From: Halopseudomonas xiamenensis
GTDB taxonomy: Bacteria > Pseudomonadota > Gammaproteobacteria > Pseudomonadales > Pseudomonadaceae
Direction: 5' to 3'
Assembly: GCF_014219065.1 (NCBI RefSeq)
Contig: NZ_JACLGO010000004.1
Location: 122,676-186,675 of the forward strand
DNA: 64,000 nucleotides
Every line of letters starts with the position of its first letter. Within the stretch, counting starts at the first letter, position 1. The notes beneath the pieces are model-generated. The model saw only the letters and a program-made list of their open reading frames with translations. It ran no database searches and was not told the DNA's origin. Of the stretch, positions 18,604 through 27,138 are shown one piece after another. The position numbers were made by a program, and so were the translations under genes.

Positions 18604-19382
18604 TGCCCTGGCTGCGTCGCCTGTGGCGGGCCCCGGCGGTCGCCGGCTGGGTTGTGCTCGGCCTGCTGCTCAGCGGCCTGCTACAGTTGCCGCCGCTGCG
18701 CTGGCGCACCCGCCCGCGCCAGGCCGTGACCTGCTGGTGGATGCGCGGACTGCTGCGCCTGTTGCCGCTGCGTATCCGCTGCCACGGGCGCCCGCCCCGG
18801 CGCACCGCGCTGTGGGTCGGCAATCATGTTTCCTGGCTGGACATCATCCTGCTTGGCGCGCAGGCGCCGGTGCGCTTCGTCTCCAAGGCCGAGGTACGCC
18901 ACTGGCCGCTGCTGGGCCGGCTGGCGCACCAGGCCGGCACCCTGTTCATACAGCGCGGGCAGACCAGCACCGAGGTCAGCCAGCGTATGACCGGCGTGCT
19001 GGAGCAAGGTCAGGGCCTGGTGATCTTCGCCGAAGGCACCACCACCGCCGGCGACCGGGTGCGCACGTTCCACGGCCGTCTGCTGGGTTGTGTGGCCGGC
19101 GGCGACATACCGGTGCAGCCGGTAGCCCTGGCCTATCATCGCGACGGTCGGCGGGACGATATTGCGCCCTTCATCGATGACGACGAATTCTCCCGCCACC
19201 TGTGGCGTCTGCTGGGTTCATCGCGCATCGAGGTCGAGTTGCATTTCCTGCCGTTGATCGACAGCAGCCAGCTCGAGCGCAACCGGTTGGCGCGCAGTAC
19301 GCGCCAGGCGGTGATTCAGGCGTTGGGCCTGGAGGCCAGCAAGCCCTGCCAGTCCGCCGAGGCCCTGAGCGCAGCCGCCTGA
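18603..19382 (+). CDS. olsA: Lyso-ornithine lipid O-acyltransferase
   Basis: Adds the second acyl chain to lyso-ornithine lipid; a 259-residue PlsC-family membrane enzyme. One N-terminal membrane segment (VAGWVVLGLLLSGLLQL) precedes the catalytic NHVSWLD motif (HX4D) near residue 75 and FAEGTTT near 145. The ATG overlaps the olsB stop, so the two are coupled. Its last 67 bases overlap the 3' end of acpH on the opposite strand; both reading frames look genuine to their stops. Confidence 0.88.
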   Translation: MPWLRRLWRAPAVAGWVVLGLLLSGLLQLPPLRWRTRPRQAVTCWWMRGLLRLLPLRIRCHGRPPRRTALWVGNHVSWLDIILLGAQAPVRFVSKAEVRHWPLLGRLAHQAGTLFIQRGQTSTEVSQRMTGVLEQGQGLVIFAEGTTTAGDRVRTFHGRLLGCVAGGDIPVQPVALAYHRDGRRDDIAPFIDDDEFSRHLWRLLGSSRIEVELHFLPLIDSSQLERNRLARSTRQAVIQALGLEASKPCQSAEALSAAA

Positions 19383-19951
19383 GCCTCGGCAAAGTCGATC
19401 ACCTCGGGCATGAACGCCAGGAAGTCGGCCTCGAAACCAGGGTAGTCCCGCTCCAGCTCGATGACGGCGCCCGGCAGGCGATTGCCCGGCCGCAGGCGCC
19501 GGGCCATGTTGTCCAGTGCCATGTGCAGGTTCGCCAGTTCGGCGTAGCTGCCCAGCCAGTCCTGCTCGGCCATGCGCACCAGTACCGTCCGGGCGCGCTC
19601 CGGCATCAGCACCTGTTGGCTCAGTACTGCCTGGTACATGCGCTGGGTGAACAGCGCCAGCGGCTGGTCGGCGAAGCGAGTCCAGTGCCGCGCCAGCAGA
19701 TGGTCATAGAACATGTCGACCATGATCCCGGCGTAGCGCCGGCGCTCGTCGGTGACCCGCGCCTTGCTGCGCAGCACCAGCGGATGCCGGTCGGTGAAGG
19801 CATCGATGCGCCGGTGCAGCCAGATGCCCTGGCGTACCGGGTCCGGCAGGTCCATGGCGGCCACCGGACCCTTGACGAAATCACCCAGCAGGCCACCCAG
19901 CGCCTGCTGTGGATCATCGGGCCCCAGGCGCAGGTGGGCGAGGAAATTCAT
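19316..19951 (-). CDS. acpH: Acyl carrier protein phosphodiesterase
   Basis: A 211-residue HD-type phosphodiesterase that removes the 4'-phosphopantetheine arm from ACP. The start MNFLAHLRLG is the family N-terminus, followed by LLGDFVKGP, GIWLHRRIDAFTDRHP and YAGIMVDMFYDHLLARHW, which carry the metal-binding His and Asp residues. Slightly longer than E. coli AcpH (193). Its ATG overlaps the stop of the upstream coiled-coil gene (TAATG). The C-terminal ~20 codons overlap olsA in antisense. Confidence 0.9.
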   Translation of the reverse strand: MNFLAHLRLGPDDPQQALGGLLGDFVKGPVAAMDLPDPVRQGIWLHRRIDAFTDRHPLVLRSKARVTDERRRYAGIMVDMFYDHLLARHWTRFADQPLALFTQRMYQAVLSQQVLMPERARTVLVRMAEQDWLGSYAELANLHMALDNMARRLRPGNRLPGAVIELERDYPGFEADFLAFMPEVIDFAEAQAAALRASADWQGLLASRPNA

Positions 19952-20862
19952 TAGCGCTGGCTCATCTGTTGCTGCAGGTTGCTCAACTGGCTCTGCAGGG
20001 TGGAGATATTGCGGTTGGCCTGCACGCGGAAGCTGTCGATCGCCCGCAGCGCCTCCTCGGCCGAAGCCAGGCGCTGATCGATTTCACTGCGCAGCACCAG
20101 CATTTCCTGTTCCACACTGGGCCCGGCGGAGGCCTGCAACAGGGCCTGCAGCTCGCCGCGCTGACGTGCCAGCTGGCTCTCCTGCTCGGCCAGTTTGCGC
20201 TCCAGCTCGGCCAATGCCTGCAGCCGCTCATCCGCTTGCGCCAGTTCGCTGCGCAAGGCGGTCTGGGCCTCGGCGGAGCTCTCGACCTGTTGCGTCAGTC
20301 CGGCGATATCCTGTTGCTGGCGTTCGAGCTGTTCACCCTGGGTTCCGCTCAGCTGGTCCAGGGCTGTCAGCCGCTGCGCCTGGGTCTCGCTGGCCCGCTG
20401 CAACCGCTGCTGTTGCTCCTGCAGCGTCTGTTGTTGCGCCTGTTGCGTCGCCAGCAGTTGCTCGACCTTCTTTTCCAGCTGGCTGAGCTGCTGAATGCGG
20501 TCCTGCTCACCCTGGCTGAGGGTGGATTCGGTGGCGATGACCTTGCCACTTATATCCTGCAGGCGGCCCGCCGCTTCCTCGCTGATCCGCGCGAAGCTCT
20601 CCTGGGTCGCCACCAGTTGGCGCTGCAGCCGGGTCTGCTGCTGGTGGCTCCAGTAACCGAGCCCGACCAGCGCGATCAGCAGGCTCAGGCATACCGCCCA
20701 CAGCGCGCCGTTACGCTGACGGCGCGGCGCCGGCTCACGCAGTGCACGCACCACCGGTGGCTCGGCCGCGGCACTGCGGCGCTCCCCCGGCTGCCTTGTC
20801 ACGCGGTCATCGTCGGTCGCCCGGATATCCGGCAGCTCACCGTCGATATCGTCATCGCGCAT
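19951..20862 (-). CDS. Single-pass membrane protein with a long coiled coil, function unknown
   Basis: A 303-residue protein I cannot name. Residues 1-50 are hydrophilic with an acidic start (MRDDDIDGELPDI), 52-71 form one membrane segment (GALWAVCLSLLIALVGLGYW), and 72-300 are Gln/Glu/Leu-rich heptads with no break (for example LQRQLVATQESFARISEE). The likely topology is a short cytoplasmic tail and a long periplasmic coil, somewhat like envelope spacers. GGGGGA precedes the ATG at 20862. It is translationally coupled to acpH, and argP lies upstream on the same strand. High Gln content and heptads could also suggest a tether or scaffold; nothing enzymatic is visible. Confidence 0.75.
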   Translation of the reverse strand: MRDDDIDGELPDIRATDDDRVTRQPGERRSAAAEPPVVRALREPAPRRQRNGALWAVCLSLLIALVGLGYWSHQQQTRLQRQLVATQESFARISEEAAGRLQDISGKVIATESTLSQGEQDRIQQLSQLEKKVEQLLATQQAQQQTLQEQQQRLQRASETQAQRLTALDQLSGTQGEQLERQQQDIAGLTQQVESSAEAQTALRSELAQADERLQALAELERKLAEQESQLARQRGELQALLQASAGPSVEQEMLVLRSEIDQRLASAEEALRAIDSFRVQANRNISTLQSQLSNLQQQMSQR

Positions 20863-20948
20863 AGTTCCCCCTGTCATTGCCAAATCTGGTTGACCATCGA
20901 AAGTGGCAGCCATTCTGCGTGCTGCGCTGGCCGCTGACCAGCGGTAGC

Positions 20949-21839
20949 TCATTCCATACCGAGACTGCGCGGCGCCTGCTGCAGCAACTGCTCGGTCAGC
21001 GCTTCCAGCAGGCGCCCACCGTTGCGCCAGTAGTGCCAGTACAAGGGTACGTCCACATGCTGGCCGGGCAGCACCTGCTGCAAGCGTCCATCCGCCAATT
21101 CGGCCGTCACCTGCAGTGCCGGTACCATGCCCCAGCCAAGGCCGGCGCACAACAGGCGCACAAAGCCCTCCGAGGAGGGACACAGGTGATGCGCAAACTC
21201 GCCGTCATAGCCACAGCTGGCGAGGAAACGGTGCTGCAGGCGGTCGTCCGGACCGAACACGATGGCCGGTGCCCGGCGGATCGCCTCCGCATCCAGGCCG
21301 GCGGCGAAGTGATGCTGCATGAAGCCGGGACTGGCCACCGCCAGGTAGCGCATGGCGCCCAGCGGCACCGCCCGGGCGCCAGCCACCGGTTGCTCGCTGG
21401 CGCACACGCAACCGACCACCTCGCCGGCGCGCATGCGCCGCAGGCCGACATCCTGGTCATCCACCAGCAGCTCCAGCAACAGTGACTGACGCTGGCACAA
21501 CCCGGCCACGGCCGCTGCCCACCAGGTCGCCAGACTGTCGGCATTCAGCGCCACCCGCAAACGCGGCAGCACCTCGTCCTCCAACTGCATGGGTACGTCG
21601 TGCTGCAGATCACGCTCCAGCAGGCGAACCTGCTGGACATGGTTGAGCAGGCGTTGGCCGATGCCGGTGGGCGCCGGCGGCGAGCCCCGCAGCAGTACCG
21701 GCGCGCCGACCCGCGCCTCAAGCAGCTTGATGCGCTGTGAGACCGCCGATTGCGACAGCCCCAGCAGGCGCGCGGCACGCTCGAATCCGCCCTGCTCGAC
21801 GACGCTGGCCAGCGCCTGTAGAAGCTTGTAGTCCAACAT
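20949..21839 (-). CDS. argP: LysR-type regulator ArgP (IciA)
   Basis: A 296-residue LysR regulator sensing lysine and arginine. The N-terminal winged helix reads LLQALASVVEQGGFERAARLLGLSQSAVSQRIKLLE, followed by the characteristic ArgP segment PVLLRGSPPAPTGIGQRLLNH, then a two-lobed effector domain. It is divergent from an argO-type exporter gene, the standard arrangement in which ArgP activates export. A 10-base palindrome lies just upstream of its start. Confidence 0.92.
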   Translation of the reverse strand: MLDYKLLQALASVVEQGGFERAARLLGLSQSAVSQRIKLLEARVGAPVLLRGSPPAPTGIGQRLLNHVQQVRLLERDLQHDVPMQLEDEVLPRLRVALNADSLATWWAAAVAGLCQRQSLLLELLVDDQDVGLRRMRAGEVVGCVCASEQPVAGARAVPLGAMRYLAVASPGFMQHHFAAGLDAEAIRRAPAIVFGPDDRLQHRFLASCGYDGEFAHHLCPSSEGFVRLLCAGLGWGMVPALQVTAELADGRLQQVLPGQHVDVPLYWHYWRNGGRLLEALTEQLLQQAPRSLGME

Positions 21840-21842
21840 CAG

Positions 21843-21852
21843 ATAAGCTTAT
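21843..21852. promoter_or_regulatory. Palindrome in the argP/argO intergenic region
   Basis: ATAAGCTTAT is a perfect 10-base palindrome three bases upstream of the argP start codon, in the 92-base gap shared with argO. AT-rich sequence containing TTATAC follows at about 21878. It is a candidate site for ArgP binding; no footprint can be inferred. Confidence 0.35.
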
Positions 21853-21931
21853 ACCCCATTAGCGATATTTGTTTCTCTTATACGCGCACTGCCCGCAGAC
21901 TACCAGCCTTTCCCTGGGCCGGAGCCACCCC

Positions 21932-22555
21932 ATGAACTATTTTTCGAGCTACCTGAACGGCCTGCTGGTCGCTGCCGGGCTGATCATGGCCATCGGCGCG
22001 CAAAACGCCTTCGTCCTCGCCCAGGGGCTGCGCCGTGAGCATCACCTGAGCGTGGCCGTGGTATGCATGAGCTGTGATGCGCTGCTGATCGTCGCTGGCA
22101 CCTTCGGCCTGGCGGTGCTGCTGCAGCAGCACCCGCTGGCGATGGAAGTGACCCGTTGGGGCGGGGTGATCTTCCTGGTCGGCTACGCCCTGCTGGCCAT
22201 CCGCCGCGCCTTCGGCACCCAGGCACTGGCCGCCCAGGCCGCCAGCCGGCCGCAGCGCACCCGCCGCACGGTACTGCTGGCGACCCTGGCGATCACCCTG
22301 CTCAACCCCCATGTGTACCTGGACACGCTGGTGCTGATCGGTTCGGTCGGGGCCCAGCAGAGCCTGCCGCTGCTGTTCGCTCTGGGCGCGGCCAGCGCCT
22401 CGATTCTCTGGTTCTTCAGTCTGGCCCTGGGTGCCGCCCGCCTGGCCCCCGTTCTGCAACGCCCGCTGACCTGGCGAGTGATCGACCTGGCGGTAGCGGC
22501 AATGATGCTCAAGGTCGCGTGGACATTGGTGTCACCGGCATTGCAGAGCACTTGA
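21932..22555 (+). CDS. argO: LysE/ArgO-family amino acid exporter
   Basis: A 207-residue inner-membrane exporter for arginine and/or lysine. The N-terminal signature is GLLVAAGLIMAIGAQNAFVLAQGL, with five to six hydrophobic segments through LVGYALLAIRRAFG, LATLAITLLNPHVYLDTLVLIG (the conserved NPH-LDT motif) and the C-terminal VIDLAVAAMMLKVAW. The ATG at 21932 follows GGAG. Divergence from argP supports the ArgO assignment; which amino acid it prefers is not visible. Confidence 0.9.
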   Translation: MNYFSSYLNGLLVAAGLIMAIGAQNAFVLAQGLRREHHLSVAVVCMSCDALLIVAGTFGLAVLLQQHPLAMEVTRWGGVIFLVGYALLAIRRAFGTQALAAQAASRPQRTRRTVLLATLAITLLNPHVYLDTLVLIGSVGAQQSLPLLFALGAASASILWFFSLALGAARLAPVLQRPLTWRVIDLAVAAMMLKVAWTLVSPALQST

Positions 22556-22714
22556 GCGCCGTTCGTCGCCCGCATGACATGGCTAGCGCGGTCGGGTGAT
22601 GCTATGATCTTGCTGCTATAAACAGGGGCGGCAGCCGCTATATGGCCGGCGCCAGGAGACCCTGACCGGGCTTGCCCACGAACCGCCCCGACAACCTGAA
22701 GATGGAGAGAGACC

Positions 22715-23296
22715 ATGCCTTTCGAACTACCCGCACTTCCCTACGCCCAGGATGCTCTGCAGCCGCACATCTCCGCCGAGACCCTGGAATACCACTACGG
22801 CAAGCACCACAACACCTACGTGGTCAACCTGAACAACCTGATCGCCGGTACCGAGTACGAAGGCAAGACCCTGGAAGATATCATCAAGACCTCCAGCGGC
22901 GGCCTGTTCAACAACGCCGCCCAGGTCTGGAACCACACCTTCTACTGGAACTGCCTGAGCCCGAACGGCGGCGGCCAGCCCAGCGGTGAACTGGCGGATG
23001 CCATCAACAAGGCATTCGGCTCCTTCGAGGCGTTCAAGGACGAGTTCAGCAAGGTTTCCATCGGCACCTTCGGTTCCGGCTGGGGCTGGCTGGTGAAGAA
23101 GGCCGACGGCTCCCTGGCCCTGGCCAGCACCATCGGCGCCGGCAACCCGATCACCTCCGGCGACACCCCGCTGCTGACCTGCGACGTCTGGGAACACGCC
23201 TACTACATCGACTACCGCAATGCCCGTCCGAAATACGTCGAGGCATTCTGGAATCTGGTCAACTGGGATTTCGTGGCGAAGAACTTCGCTGGCTGA
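22715..23296 (+). CDS. sodB: Iron superoxide dismutase
   Basis: Converts superoxide to oxygen and H2O2 in the cytoplasm. The 193 residues carry the metal ligands H27 (YHYGKHH), H74 (VWNHTFYW), D157 and H161 ([11 protein letters not shown]). [16 protein letters not shown] and [17 protein letters not shown] are of the Fe type. GGAGAG lies ahead of the ATG. The 159-base leader holds TATGAT (22603-22608) and TATAAA (22617-22622) as possible -10 boxes, neither with a good -35. A strong terminator ends the gene before bifA, the same neighbour as in P. aeruginosa. Confidence 0.96.
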   Translation: MPFELPALPYAQDALQPHISAETLEYHYGKHHNTYVVNLNNLIAGTEYEGKTLEDIIKTSSGGLFNNAAQVWNHTFYWNCLSPNGGGQPSGELADAINKAFGSFEAFKDEFSKVSIGTFGSGWGWLVKKADGSLALASTIGAGNPITSGDTPLLTCDVWEHAYYIDYRNARPKYVEAFWNLVNWDFVAKNFAG

Positions 23297-23318
23297 GGCC
23301 TCCCCGCTTGATGTGAAT

Positions 23319-23354
23319 AACACAACACCCCGCCCCGGCGGGGTGTTGTGTTTT
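23319..23354 (+). terminator. Intrinsic terminator after sodB
   Basis: A 15-bp perfect stem (left arm 23319-23333, right arm 23338-23352; core CACCCCGC/GCGGGGTG) with a tiny loop is followed by TTTT. It lies 22 bases past the sodB stop. Confidence 0.9.
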
Positions 23355-23419
23355 CAGCAGTTGCGCCGCAAGCAGTTCCGAATGCATGATGCAAATAAAT
23401 GGAGAAAAGGACGACCCGA

Positions 23420-25477
23420 GTGAAAGTAGATCCCCGGCACAGTCTTTCGGTCAAACTGTTGCAGTTGGTGTTGTTGTGGGCATTGTTGGCCGGCATGTTG
23501 TTGAGCCTGGCGCAGATACTCTTCGACTTTCGCACCGTACGTGAGTCCATCGCCCGCGACGCCGATGAGATTCTGGCGATGTTTCATGATCCGGCCAGTC
23601 AGGCGATCTTCAGCCTGGACAAGGAAATGGCCACCCAGGTCATCGAGGGTCTGTTCGCCAACCGGGCGGTGCACTTCGCCGCCATCGGCCATCCACAGGA
23701 AGCGCCGCTGGCCAGCCGCGAGCGCCCACTGAGCGACCTCCCCTATCGCTATCTCACCGACCTGCTGTTCGGCGTCGAACAGCGCTTCAGCATTCCCCTG
23801 CTCGGTCGCGCACCTTACAACGAATACTATGGCGACCTGCAGCTGACCCTGGAGACCGGCCTCTACGGTCAGACCTTCCTGCGCAACTCGATGATCATCC
23901 TGGTCTCGGGCCTGCTGCGCGCGCTGGTGATGGCCGGTGCGGTCTATCTGGTCTACCACGTGCTGCTGACCCGGCCATTGGCACGCATCATCGAGCACAT
24001 CAGTGAGATCAACCCGGAGCAGTCGGGCCGGATGATGGTCCCGATGCTGCCCGGCCAGGAAAAGAACGAACTGGGGCTGTTGATCACCAAGATCAACCAG
24101 TTGCTGGATGCCATCGAACGCCACCGCAGCCAACGCCATGAAGCGGAGGCCAGCCTGCTGCACATGGCGCAGCACGACAACCTGACCGGCCTACCCAACC
24201 GCAGCATACTGCTGGAACAGCTGACCCGGGTGCTGGCCGACGCCCGGCGCCGCCAGCGCAGCGTGGCGGTGCTGTGCTGCGGGCTGGATGACTTCAAGGA
24301 AATCAACGAGAAATTCAGCTACCAGGCCGGCGACAGACTGCTGGTCGCGGTCGCCGAACGCCTGCAATCCCATAGTGGCCGCCTGACCAGCGTGGCGCGC
24401 CTGGGCGGCGACCAGTTCGCCCTGATCGTCGCCGACGTGAACGAGCCCTACGAGGTAGCCGAACTCGCGCAGCAGATGCTGGACGAGTTGAGCCAGCCGT
24501 TCCCGCTGGACGACAGCAGCGTGATCCTGCGGGCCACCATCGGCATCACCCTGTTCCCCGACGACGGCATGGATGCCAGCAAACTGCTGCAGAAGGCCGA
24601 GCAGACCATGATGCTGGCCAAGATCCGTTCACGCAATCGCTACCAGTTCTATATCGCCAGCGTCGACAGCGAGATGCGCGTGCGTCGCGAGCTGGCATCG
24701 AGCCTGCGCGATGCGCTGATGCGCAACGAGTTCCATCTGGTGTACCAACCGCAGATCGACCTTACCTCCCGCCGCGTGGTAGGCGTCGAGGCCTTGCTGC
24801 GTTGGCATCACCCCGAACGCGGCCTGGTGCCGCCGGACCTGTTCATTCCCCTGGCCGAACAGAGCGGAGCGATCATCGCCATCGGCGAGTGGGTGCTGGA
24901 CCAGGCCTGTCGGCAGCTACGCGACTGGCAGCAGGCCGGCAGGCCGGAGCTGCGCATGTCGGTCAACCTGTCGACCGTGCAACTGCATCACCCGGACCTG
25001 AGCTGCATGGTCACCCGCGTGCTGCAGCGCTACGCCCTGCCGCGCAATTGCCTGGAACTGGAGGTCACCGAAACCGGCCTGATGGAAGATATCCAGGCAG
25101 CTGCGAAACACCTGAACGAATTGAAGTCCACCGGCGTGCAGATCGCCCTGGACGACTTCGGCACCGGCTACTCCTCGCTGAGCTACCTGCGTGGCCTGCC
25201 GCTGGACAAGATCAAGATCGACAAGAGCTTCACCGGCGACCTGCTGGTCGATCACGACGACCGCAATATCGTGCGTATCACCATCCAGCTGGGCCGCAAC
25301 CTGAACATGCAGGTGATCGCCGAGGGTGTGGAGTCGGCCGAACAGGAAGCCTATCTCAGCGCCGAGGGCTGCCATGAAGGCCAGGGCTACTTCTACAGCC
25401 GCCCGCTGACCGCCGCAGCACTGGTGACATGGATGGACGACTATGAGCAGACCCTGGCAGCAGCCGATCAATCCTAG
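23420..25477 (+). CDS. bifA: c-di-GMP phosphodiesterase with degenerate GGDEF and intact EAL (BifA)
   Basis: A 685-residue inner-membrane phosphodiesterase lowering c-di-GMP and promoting motility over biofilm. Two membrane segments (about 12-32 and 160-182) flank a periplasmic sensor part, then a HAMP-like linker. The GGDEF domain reads GGDQF at 329-333, probably non-cyclising. The EAL domain has EALLRW (E457), EVTETGLMED, DDFGTGYSS and KIDKSF, all catalytic features. I prefer the GTG at 23420, with AAAAGGA eight bases upstream, over the ATG at 23399, which has no site; this gives nearly the 687 residues of P. aeruginosa BifA. Position next to sodB also matches. Confidence 0.92.
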   Translation: MKVDPRHSLSVKLLQLVLLWALLAGMLLSLAQILFDFRTVRESIARDADEILAMFHDPASQAIFSLDKEMATQVIEGLFANRAVHFAAIGHPQEAPLASRERPLSDLPYRYLTDLLFGVEQRFSIPLLGRAPYNEYYGDLQLTLETGLYGQTFLRNSMIILVSGLLRALVMAGAVYLVYHVLLTRPLARIIEHISEINPEQSGRMMVPMLPGQEKNELGLLITKINQLLDAIERHRSQRHEAEASLLHMAQHDNLTGLPNRSILLEQLTRVLADARRRQRSVAVLCCGLDDFKEINEKFSYQAGDRLLVAVAERLQSHSGRLTSVARLGGDQFALIVADVNEPYEVAELAQQMLDELSQPFPLDDSSVILRATIGITLFPDDGMDASKLLQKAEQTMMLAKIRSRNRYQFYIASVDSEMRVRRELASSLRDALMRNEFHLVYQPQIDLTSRRVVGVEALLRWHHPERGLVPPDLFIPLAEQSGAIIAIGEWVLDQACRQLRDWQQAGRPELRMSVNLSTVQLHHPDLSCMVTRVLQRYALPRNCLELEVTETGLMEDIQAAAKHLNELKSTGVQIALDDFGTGYSSLSYLRGLPLDKIKIDKSFTGDLLVDHDDRNIVRITIQLGRNLNMQVIAEGVESAEQEAYLSAEGCHEGQGYFYSRPLTAAALVTWMDDYEQTLAAADQS

Positions 25478-25491
25478 GGTCTGAGCAGTGC

Positions 25492-26415
25492 CTAGACCAG
25501 CGCCAGCCACAACCAGCCGGCGACGCCACCGGCCAGCAGCATGCCGGCCAGGCTCCAGCCCGACTGACGCCGCAAGCGGCGGCTCAGATGCTCTTCATGG
25601 TGGTCCGACAGCAGAAACGGCAATCCCCGGTGCGGTGGCTTGCCGAGCATGTGCACCACCGGCGCCCCGGCCGCGTCCTGCACCTGCCGCTGCGCCTCGC
25701 TGGCCGCGGCGGCGCGTACCTGCTGCCATTCATGCTGGTCGAGCTGACCATCGCGGTTGCGATCGAAGCGCGCCAGCAGGTCGGTGTAATCGGCTTTCCA
25801 ACTGCTGATGACCTGCCGCGCAATGCGCTGCGGGTCCATGGCTTCGCGCCCCCCGCCGCGGCTTTCGAACCAGCCCAGCGCATAGAGCACATCATCCTGC
25901 TGCAGCCATTCCTCGGTATAGCGATAGCGCCGCCCGAGCAGGACTCCCAGCACGCCGGTCTGGGCACTGGCCGAAAGGGGCCAGCGACGGTTGCCTTCCC
26001 AGCGCCGGCGCTGACGCGGATGCACCTCGGCGCCCTTGGGCTGTATCCAGCACTGACCGGTGTCATCGCATAGCAGGAATGGCCGGTCGGACATGCCGCG
26101 CTCCACCGTTCGCCACTCGCGATTACGCCCGCTACGGCGATATTCCTCCACGGTAAAGCGGTACCACAGGCAGGCACGACCGCCCAATGGCGATATCAGT
26201 GGTGCGTGCCCACCCGCTTCCAGCCGCCCGTTCAGCTCCACCAGCCCCTGGGCCGCGGAGCGGACCTTCGAGGTCGGTGTATCCTCCACCCAACGCGCAC
26301 GGCGTAGCCGGCTGAACATGCGGTACAACAGCCACAACGTCAGCAGCGAGCTGAGCGCGGTGGCGATGGCATGGACGTTGCTGGAGGTGACCAGGCCACC
26401 GGGCAGTTCGATCAT
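25492..26415 (-). CDS. GIDE-family membrane protein with an EF-hand
   Basis: A 307-residue protein with one membrane segment at about 14-32 and one at 287-306. Between them lies a GIDE-like domain (about 55-185: ISPLGGRACLWYRFTVEEY, ERGMSDRPFLLCDDTGQCWI), the membrane domain shared with eukaryotic MUL1/GIDE proteins but here without RING. A canonical 12-residue EF-hand follows at 218-229 (DRNRDGQLDQHE), with Asp, Asn, Asp, Asp and Glu at the calcium-ligand positions 1, 3, 5, 9 and 12. Its ATG overlaps the lemA stop (ATGA). Bacterial GIDE proteins often accompany LemA; the function is unknown. Confidence 0.75.
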   Translation of the reverse strand: MIELPGGLVTSSNVHAIATALSSLLTLWLLYRMFSRLRRARWVEDTPTSKVRSAAQGLVELNGRLEAGGHAPLISPLGGRACLWYRFTVEEYRRSGRNREWRTVERGMSDRPFLLCDDTGQCWIQPKGAEVHPRQRRRWEGNRRWPLSASAQTGVLGVLLGRRYRYTEEWLQQDDVLYALGWFESRGGGREAMDPQRIARQVISSWKADYTDLLARFDRNRDGQLDQHEWQQVRAAAASEAQRQVQDAAGAPVVHMLGKPPHRGLPFLLSDHHEEHLSRRLRRQSGWSLAGMLLAGGVAGWLWLALV

Positions 26416-26993
26416 GAAAACAGCTGGCGCAGGTTCACATCGGCCTTTTCCGCTTCGGAAAACTGCAGCAGCTCGGCGCCATGGAAGGAGAACAGCCGTG
26501 CCACCAGTACATCGGGGAACTGCTCGATACGCACGTTGTTGATATTCACCGCCGCGTTGTACAGCTCACGGCGGTCGGCAATACCGCTTTCCAGGCCGGA
26601 AATACGCTGTTGCAGATGCTGGAACGAGCTGCTGGCCTGCAGTTGCGGGTAGTTTTCCGCCAGCGCGAACAACTGGCCGAGACCGTTGCGCAGCGCCGTC
26701 TCCGCCTGGCCCAGCTGCTTCAGGTCGGAGCGGTCCCGGGCCTGGCCGACCGCATTGCGCGCACTGATCACCCGCTCCAGGGTCGCCTGCTCGTACTGCA
26801 TGTACTGCCGGCACGCCTCCACCAGCTTGGGCAGCTCCTCATGACGCTGGCGCAACAGCACGTCGATGTTGGCCCAGGCCTGGCTGACCCCATGCTTGAG
26901 ATTGACCAACTGGTTATACAGGGTGATGCCATAGATCAGCGCCACCACCAACGTCGCCACCAGGATAACGACCGTCACATTGCCCCAGTCCAT
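26412..26993 (-). CDS. LemA-family protein
   Basis: A 193-residue LemA family protein: one N-terminal membrane segment (VTVVILVATLVVALIYGITLYN), then a helical domain with the family pattern LVNLKHGVSQAWANIDVLLRQRHEELPKLVE and NAVGQARD, ending in FLFSFHGAELLQF-like sequence. The C-terminal helical part is thought to be extracytoplasmic. AAGGAG precedes the ATG. It heads a two-gene operon with the GIDE/EF-hand gene and is divergent from mexV. This family has no agreed function. Confidence 0.9.
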   Translation of the reverse strand: MDWGNVTVVILVATLVVALIYGITLYNQLVNLKHGVSQAWANIDVLLRQRHEELPKLVEACRQYMQYEQATLERVISARNAVGQARDRSDLKQLGQAETALRNGLGQLFALAENYPQLQASSSFQHLQQRISGLESGIADRRELYNAAVNINNVRIEQFPDVLVARLFSFHGAELLQFSEAEKADVNLRQLFS

Positions 26994-27138
26994 TCACCGC
27001 GCTCCTTTTTTTGCGGCCAGAGACACTCCAGCACTTTGTTTCAAACCACAGACCCGGTAATCTTCGCACATAATTCAACAACAGCTGTACGGGGCGAAGG
27101 CAGATTTCGCCACCGACACCACTGCAGGGCTGCTCTTC

